From: Clostridium sp.
GTDB taxonomy: Bacteria > Bacillota > Clostridia > Lachnospirales > Lachnospiraceae
Assembly: GCA_023664325.1 (NCBI GenBank)
Contig: JAMPFS010000010.1
Location: 1-64,000, forward strand
DNA length: 64,000 nt
Reading direction: 5' to 3'
The notes under the pieces are model-generated. The model was not told where the DNA came from. It made no database searches and saw nothing but the letters and a program-made list of their open reading frames with translations. The first letter of the stretch is position 1, and each line of letters starts with the position of its first letter. Below are positions 59,633-64,000 of this stretch, piece by piece. Position numbers and translations under genes: made by a program.

Positions 59633-60747
59633 ATGTCCTCACGGAGCCAGTCGAGGTCACGGTAGGTATATACTTTTTCGGTTACATCATTGATTTTGTG
59701 ACCGACAAGGCGTTTGACTACAAGGGGATCGACGCCGGCCTTTTTCATTCTGGTAACAAAGGTGTTGCGAGGATCGTGTGGGCGGTGTTCTTGGCTAAAG
59801 TGCAGAGCCTCCATAACTTTAATAAAGCGTCCTGCATATTTGTCATAGGAGATGTTGATGCCGCCTTTAGGAGAGTCCGGATCGTTAAGCAGGAAGTCGC
59901 TGCCGAGTTCAACGGCATAGTCGTAGTTTTTCCGGACAAGTTCTATAATCCGGGAATGTATCGGTACCAGACGGTTCTTGCCTGCATCGGTTTTCATTCC
60001 ACCGACAATATAGAGTTCGTCGAGGTTGATATGCTCCAGACGGAGTTTTCCCATTTCCTGCGGACGCCATCCCATATAGCATTGTATGATGATCCAGTCT
60101 ACGAATTTGACGGAGCCGACATTATCCCAAAGGGTTTGCAGCTCGTCCTCGGAAAATGGAATATGGTTACGCCGGTTTTCTTCCTTTTCTTTGATGATCT
60201 CGTCTGAGAGTTCAAATGTCCGGGCAAAGTTCCGGTTCACAAGTTCGTATTCGAGGGCATAATCAAGCATGAGGTTAAACATGGATTTGATGCGGGCTTT
60301 TGTTCCGGGAGAGGCAAAGGTTTTTTGTCCTGCATTCTTTCCCCGGTCCTGGATTATGTAGCCGTCCTCCATTACGCCTTTGATATGCCTTGCCCGGAGG
60401 TCTTTTACACGCATACCATAGAGAACATGGCAGTACCTCCATGCAGAGGTTATCGTGCGGGCAGACGAGTCACTTTCGAGGGTAGGGAAGTATGCCTCAG
60501 TCCAGCGTTGGTATAGTTCCTGCAGGGTGAGGTTTTCGTTCTGAATATCGTAGGGATTGGATCCGTATTCGGCCAATGCCTGCAATGCCTCTTTTTTGGT
60601 TTTGAAAGTTCCAATCGGCACCCGGTTCTGCGTGGTCTTGCCAGTTTCCTTATCGGTAATCCAGCCGAGGGTAACACGGGCCAGATATGGTTTTCGTCTA
60701 TTCCCGGAAAGTTTTGTTACACTTCCGTAACCGTTAGGCAATTTCAT
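59617..60747 (-). CDS. int: Tyrosine-family site-specific integrase
   Basis: A 376-residue tyrosine recombinase. An N-terminal AP2-like arm-binding region (GYGSVTKLSGNRRKPYLARV) precedes a SAM-like core-binding domain (about 85-190) and the catalytic domain. The catalytic set is Arg in MGWRPQEMGKL, His-x-x-Arg in HRPHDPRNTF, His in LVGHKIND and the nucleophile Tyr in EKVYTYRD. It should integrate and excise the element whose genes run rightwards from here. Its 3' end faces the chromosome, as usual. The gene is 13 bases after the preceding minus-strand gene. Confidence 0.93.
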   Translation of the reverse strand: MKLPNGYGSVTKLSGNRRKPYLARVTLGWITDKETGKTTQNRVPIGTFKTKKEALQALAEYGSNPYDIQNENLTLQELYQRWTEAYFPTLESDSSARTITSAWRYCHVLYGMRVKDLRARHIKGVMEDGYIIQDRGKNAGQKTFASPGTKARIKSMFNLMLDYALEYELVNRNFARTFELSDEIIKEKEENRRNHIPFSEDELQTLWDNVGSVKFVDWIIIQCYMGWRPQEMGKLRLEHINLDELYIVGGMKTDAGKNRLVPIHSRIIELVRKNYDYAVELGSDFLLNDPDSPKGGINISYDKYAGRFIKVMEALHFSQEHRPHDPRNTFVTRMKKAGVDPLVVKRLVGHKINDVTEKVYTYRDLDWLREDIEKMS

Positions 60748-60760
60748 AGCATCACTTCCT

Positions 60761-61333
60761 TTACAGTTTTATAGTTTCGATTGTTTCTGCAAGTCCTGCA
60801 TAGTCGGTCTTTACTGGTTCGAGTTTAAGGAGGGAGGACAGCACTATGCTTTTCTGATCCGGTACCTTTTCGTTCAGAACAGAGGTAGGCAGCACATAGA
60901 AATCCCAATAGTCTAAATTCAAGACAGAAATATCCCGTGTAAGGGCGGTAAAGACGCAAAACACATATAAATCACAATTACGCTTAGGTTCAGAGGCGTA
61001 GGTAGTTCCATCCCAGGCGACCTTTTTTCCAATATTGAATACGATTTTGGAGAAAACATCTTCGGGAGTCCAGGATTGAATGTAAGCGGCAGATTTTACT
61101 TCAATCCTGCGTCCGGTTGGACTGGTTACATCGTAGGGTAGCCAGTTAGTTCGCATTTGCGTATCGGGGGCAATTCCCTTGTTAAATGTTGAAGATACGA
61201 GAAATTCTGCCATTACGCCACGCATGGTATTGTCGTATAAGTCCGAGCAGGACCAGGACCAGTAATTGAGTACGGTCATTCCGGCACTTTCCCCATGCAG
61301 GGTAAATTCCTCACTTCCGGTTAGTAATTCCAT
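60761..61333 (-). CDS. PD-(D/E)XK-like protein in the lysogeny operon
   Basis: A 190-residue protein. Residues read MRGVMAEFLV (E43), then PYDVTSPTGRRIEVKSAAYIQSW with D68, E78, K80 and Gln86. The E...D-X9-E-V-K arrangement is the signature of a restriction-endonuclease-like fold. I recall unnamed bacterial proteins with the same NxTRGVxAEF and VEVKSAAYLQSW pattern, but no established function. It lies between the 102-residue protein and the integrase, in the same leftward transcript as the repressor, so it should be expressed in the quiescent element. A defence or accessory nuclease is an inference. Confidence 0.62.
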   Translation of the reverse strand: MELLTGSEEFTLHGESAGMTVLNYWSWSCSDLYDNTMRGVMAEFLVSSTFNKGIAPDTQMRTNWLPYDVTSPTGRRIEVKSAAYIQSWTPEDVFSKIVFNIGKKVAWDGTTYASEPKRNCDLYVFCVFTALTRDISVLNLDYWDFYVLPTSVLNEKVPDQKSIVLSSLLKLEPVKTDYAGLAETIETIKL

Positions 61334-61347
61334 ATTGCCTCCGTTCC

Positions 61348-61656
61348 TCAGCTACCACAGGCAGCAAGGGTGGCATTTATACCAGATATGTTGCCGTTGA
61401 TAGAGTCTGACAGTAATTTCCTGCACTCAGCATCAGAAAGAGGTCCGTAAGAGTGCAGCATATAATATAACTGCTGATCCGGAATAGAAAGACGGTTCTG
61501 CAGCATACGGATTTTGGCGACGGTACCATAAGGGCGTGTGTCACCGGAGTTAAAGCTGTCACAAAAAGAAGAAAGGTAGAGAAGTAGAGCCGCTGGCTCA
61601 TTCCCTGCCTTTTCCTCATTGAGTGCCAGGGTAAAGTAATGATTTTTCATAGGCAC
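61348..61656 (-). CDS. Hypothetical 102-residue protein
   Basis: A small, largely helical protein without signal or membrane segment. The N-terminus ALNEEKAGNEPAALLLYLSS looks like a TPR-type helix pair, and the rest (LLSDSINGNISGINATLAACG) is unremarkable. I recognise no family. It sits between the XRE repressor and the nuclease-like gene with only 14 bases to the latter, so it is probably cotranscribed with both. Confidence 0.6.
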   Translation of the reverse strand: MPMKNHYFTLALNEEKAGNEPAALLLYLSSFCDSFNSGDTRPYGTVAKIRMLQNRLSIPDQQLYYMLHSYGPLSDAECRKLLSDSINGNISGINATLAACGS

Positions 61657-61703
61657 ATCTCCTGTTCAGTACCAGCGATTAAGCCGGTACCATCTGAAAT
61701 ATT

Positions 61704-62069
61704 CTAAACTGATAATCTTTTTTCCTCGTCAAGATACTTCTGAGGCTCTGTGTATGCCCTCAGAAATCCTTTGAGTTCTCCAACAAATTCATATCTTTTG
61801 TTTTCCGGAAGAGAGCGGAATAACTCCAGAAGTTCGTCCTCTTCGGGCGTAGTAGTCTTGCGGACTGGAGCCTCTTGCCCTGTAAGAAGATAGTCAAGAG
61901 ATACACCGAGGAAGTCAGCTATTGTTTTCATGTATTTAGCTGGAGGATCGTTGGTACGTGCTTTCCAGGTTGACATTGTGGAAGTACGGATGTCAAGTTT
62001 CTCACAAAGTTCGTATGCTCGTTTGTCCTTATCATGCAAAAGTTCGTAGATGCGTTCTATAATCTCCAT
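61704..62069 (-). CDS. XRE-family (CI-like) repressor
   Basis: A 121-residue regulator. An HTH-XRE domain spans residues 4-62 (AYELCEKLDIRTSTMSTWKAR as the helix-turn-helix, with DFLGVSLDYLLTG closing it). A C-terminal helical part (about 72-115) probably dimerises; there is no LexA-type peptidase. GGAGGTAGC precedes the ATG. It is the first gene of the leftward operon and faces the divergent tandem-HTH gene, in the place of a prophage repressor. It lacks the autocleaving domain, so release may need another factor. Confidence 0.88.
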   Translation of the reverse strand: MEIIERIYELLHDKDKRAYELCEKLDIRTSTMSTWKARTNDPPAKYMKTIADFLGVSLDYLLTGQEAPVRKTTTPEEDELLELFRSLPENKRYEFVGELKGFLRAYTEPQKYLDEEKRLSV

Positions 62070-62117
62070 AAGCTACCTCCAAAAAAATAAAATATCTCGT
62101 AAATGAGTATCTATCTA

Positions 62118-62221
62118 TTGACAAACTCGCAGTCGCGAAGTATTATATAAGTATGAAATACTAATAATTTCAAGGTTGCGAGCCACGATTGAATAGTATT
62201 TCCGCAAGTCTGCGAGTTTGT
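62118..62221. promoter_or_regulatory. Divergent switch region with paired operators
   Basis: ACAAACTCGCAG (62121-62132) and its perfect inverse CTGCGAGTTTGT (62210-62221) flank the region between the two regulators. A further half-site TTGCGAG is near 62175. On the plus strand TTGACA (62118-62123) and TATTAT (62141-62146) are 17 bp apart, with the left operator over the spacer. On the minus strand TTACAA and AATACT are 17 bp apart, overlapping the right operator. This is the layout of a lysogeny switch where one repressor controls both promoters. Confidence 0.72.
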
Positions 62222-62306
62222 AAGTAGATTTACTTCTATTATAACACGCAGCCGAGCAAAAAGTAAACACTATAATTAGCAAATGCGAGAAAGGAGTGGT
62301 ACTCAA

Positions 62307-62726
62307 ATGCGTAAGGAAACATCACAATGGGGTAAGGATGTGCGAAAGGCTGCGATTGACAAGGATATGTCGCTCAAACAGCTTGCAGAGAGCATCGGTT
62401 ACAGTTATGCGGTGGTTTCCCAGGTTATCAATGGGCGTTATTCAAACGCAAGCTACCAGGCAATCGCTGAAAAGATCAACGGAGTGCTGGGAACAACCGG
62501 CCTGCCGGAGCGTGTTGATACGCCATCAGACGAATGGTGCCAAGCAGTAAAGATTGAGCTTGTAAAGAGAAACATGAGCGTCAATCAGTTGGCAGAAAAA
62601 GCCAGCGTGTCAAGGGACCGGTTATCTATGGTTATCAATGGTCGGATGATGAACAAGCAGATTGTGGAAGATGTCAACCGCCTGCTGAACATCAGCTTAT
62701 CAGCTATTCCTACTGGTGATAGTTAA
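62307..62726 (+). CDS. Tandem helix-turn-helix regulator (Cro-like position)
   Basis: A 139-residue protein with two similar HTH repeats in one chain. The first (about 8-60) reads MSLKQLAESIGYSYAVVSQV and NGRYSN. The second (about 78-128) reads MSVNQLAEKASVSRDRLSMV and NGRMMN. A linker with TTGLPERVDTP joins them. The ATG at 62307 has AAGGAG ten bases upstream; a slightly longer frame begins at 62283. It is the first rightward gene after the operator pair, so it is placed like Cro. A single chain with two DNA-binding units could occupy a whole palindrome as a monomer. Confidence 0.82.
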   Translation: MRKETSQWGKDVRKAAIDKDMSLKQLAESIGYSYAVVSQVINGRYSNASYQAIAEKINGVLGTTGLPERVDTPSDEWCQAVKIELVKRNMSVNQLAEKASVSRDRLSMVINGRMMNKQIVEDVNRLLNISLSAIPTGDS

Positions 62727-62754
62727 ATTTTAACAGAAAAGGTAGGTAACAGAA

Positions 62755-63249
62755 ATGGGGAAAGGTCCTATAAACGAGAACAACAATGCGTACTTTAAGG
62801 CGAGAAAACGAGCAGCTTTATACAATGAGAGGCTATTTAGCCGTGAGGGTGCATCGGAACTTTTGGGAGTGTCGGTTTCGACACTTGCAGATTACGAATT
62901 AGGGAATACGAAAGTTGTTCCGGTTGACAAAGTTGTACTTATGGCAGACCTCTACAACGCACCTGAGCTGATTACCGGCTATTGTGTGAATGAGTGTCCG
63001 GTACATGGTTTCCTGCCATTGGCAACGGAGGAAAAGAGCATACAGGGAATTGCATTACGGCTTTTGAAAGGTTTTAACGAGGATGAACTAAAGGCAATGA
63101 AAAAGGATTTGATTGAGATTACGGAGGACGGAAATATAAGTACGGAAGAAATCCCAAAGTTGAAGTCAATTCTTGAAAAGCTGGATAGAATTGCTGAGGT
63201 CATAAGCGAAATAAAGATTGCCGGAGAGAAATGCATCCGGGGCAATTAA
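62755..63249 (+). CDS. HTH-domain protein of phage/element type
   Basis: A 164-residue protein. An HTH domain (about 15-65) reads LFSREGASELLGVSVSTLADYE. A YCVNECPVHG segment (about 80-90) may bind metal, and the C-terminal part is helical with acidic character. Such proteins often stand beside repressor genes in Clostridial prophages and conjugative elements. It is preceded by a GGTAGGTAAC run that repeats the motif beside the integrase. The stop lies 28 bases before the hydrolase gene. Confidence 0.75.
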   Translation: MGKGPINENNNAYFKARKRAALYNERLFSREGASELLGVSVSTLADYELGNTKVVPVDKVVLMADLYNAPELITGYCVNECPVHGFLPLATEEKSIQGIALRLLKGFNEDELKAMKKDLIEITEDGNISTEEIPKLKSILEKLDRIAEVISEIKIAGEKCIRGN

Positions 63250-63277
63250 GCCAGGCAATACCGGAAAGGAGATTGAT

Positions 63278-63922
63278 GTGAGTAAAAAAAGCAAGCGAAA
63301 TATATTGTTTTGGGCGAAAGTCCTGGCAATATTCGTAGCTGCTGTATTCATGGTTATAGGAGTAGGAGAAATATTTTCAGATGCAAGGACGGACAAAGAG
63401 GCAGAGACAGAAGAAAGCACAACTGTTGAGCAGAACGCAGCGGATACAATGACAGGGAATGAGGCGGTAATTATTACGCAGCCGGAAACTATCACAAAGG
63501 AAGAGCCGGAAAAAGAAGAAAGTCTGATACAGAGCATGGATTGGGATGGAGAGGAAAGCTACCTGCTGGCGAAAATAGCAATGGCAGAGGCAGAGGGCGA
63601 GAGCATAGAGGGTAAGGCGTTAGTTATCCTCGTGGTACTCAACAGAGTATGGAGCAATCAGTTCCCGGACACTATCGAGGAAGTGATCCTGCAGGAATAC
63701 AAAGGGGTACACCAGTTCAGCGTGACAATGGACGGCGGCAGATGGTGGAGGGTTGAACCGAACGAGGAATGTTATGAGGCACTGGATTTGGTAATGAGCG
63801 GATGGAATGAGAGCAGAAATGCACTTTACTTTGAAAGTCCGAGTGAGTCTACTTGGCACCAGGAACATTTAGATTTCCTTTTCAAGTACGGCAATCATTA
63901 TTTTTACAGAGACAAGGAGTGA
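63278..63922 (+). CDS. SleB-type cell-wall hydrolase (Hydrolase_2) with membrane anchor
   Basis: A 214-residue protein. A short basic N-terminus precedes one membrane segment (about 10-30) and an acidic Thr/Glu linker (about 35-88). A Hydrolase_2 domain (about 95-210) follows with LLAKIAMAEAEGESIEGKAL, VLNRVWSNQFPDTIEEVI and HQFSVTMDGGRWW. The family cleaves peptidoglycan as a lytic transglycosylase, best known from spore germination. The GTG at 63278 with AAAGGAGA upstream is the best start. In this element it may open the wall for conjugation or release. Confidence 0.85.
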   Translation: MSKKSKRNILFWAKVLAIFVAAVFMVIGVGEIFSDARTDKEAETEESTTVEQNAADTMTGNEAVIITQPETITKEEPEKEESLIQSMDWDGEESYLLAKIAMAEAEGESIEGKALVILVVLNRVWSNQFPDTIEEVILQEYKGVHQFSVTMDGGRWWRVEPNEECYEALDLVMSGWNESRNALYFESPSESTWHQEHLDFLFKYGNHYFYRDKE

Positions 63923-63925
63923 TAG

Positions 63926-64000
63926 ATGAAAGAAATTAAGCGGTATATTTCAAGAAACTGGTTTTGGATAGCAGCCGGTTTAATCCTCACAGAGATAGCA
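63926..64000 (+). CDS. N-terminal fragment of a membrane protein (cut by window end)
   Basis: ATG at 63926 with AAGGAG upstream opens a frame that runs past the window edge. The first 25 residues read MKEIKRYISRNWFW then hydrophobic IAAGLILTEIA, the beginning of a membrane segment. Nothing more can be said. Confidence 0.55.
   Translation, partial: MKEIKRYISRNWFWIAAGLILTEIA

Noticed and set aside
59385..59660. Minus-strand ORF across the integrase 3' end
   Set aside because: It reads through two terminators and the GTAGGTAAC repeats. Its apparent internal repeat is the terminator similarity, not protein.

Overview
The window looks like a chromosomal segment of an anaerobic, low-to-medium GC Firmicute, most likely a Lachnospiraceae-type Clostridium. 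This is inferred from gene content, not from a database search. The supporting genes are a class III (glycyl radical) ribonucleotide reductase, the [FeFe]-hydrogenase maturases HydE and HydG, a murB-rapZ-whiA-HPr/Crh cluster with hprK nearby, a GGGtGRT-family protein, an L-box riboswitch in front of dapA, and several TTG starts behind perfect AGGAGG sites. About 59.4 kb is ordinary, densely packed chromosome. The last 4.6 kb is the left end of an integrated mobile element that runs off the window.

Layout. 1-3791: end of a tRNA-Leu, then a BlaI-type repressor / DUF805 / M56 metalloprotease operon. 3825-7149 (minus): a membrane diguanylate cyclase overlapping a DUF1703-type ATPase-nuclease, with a 251-bp palindromic MITE-like element in the cyclase leader. 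7579-10518: a PocR sensor with a degenerate histidine-kinase core, followed by a GGDEF(degenerate)-EAL protein. 10556-15055: a RecA-like mini protein, nrdD with a candidate NrdR box pair, a cold-shock protein and a GH25 lipoprotein. 15084-22384 (mostly minus): hydG, hydE, plsC, lysA, a DUF421 protein and pyrG. 22822-32108: ftsH, uvrC, hprK, glucokinase, murB, rapZ, whiA and a Crh-like HPr. 32191-39498: a FliD-like fragment protein, a large Sel1 protein, a MocR regulator, a DUF4143 ATPase and a DUF5662 protein. 39519-49437: dnaE, an rRNA/tRNA methyltransferase, a two-OB-fold SSB-like protein, a CobO-like protein, then the L-box riboswitch, dapA, dapB and nadE. 49510-53382: a MacB/FtsX-type ABC system with its own surface protein. 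53453-59388: a DxDxDG calcium-motif protein, tgt, yajC, a PHP phosphoesterase, and a NifU-like scaffold paired with a GGGtGRT protein.

Mobile element. From about 59.5 kb a tyrosine integrase, a PD-(D/E)XK-like protein, a small unknown protein and an XRE repressor form a leftward lysogeny-type operon. Facing it across a paired-operator switch region are a tandem-HTH protein, a second HTH protein, a SleB-type hydrolase and a truncated membrane protein.

The regions most worth a second look are the NifU-like/GGGtGRT pair, the Crh-like HPr with Glu in place of His15, the MITE-like element, and the unknown nuclease-like cargo in the lysogeny operon. No CRISPR array, rRNA or complete insertion sequence was seen.
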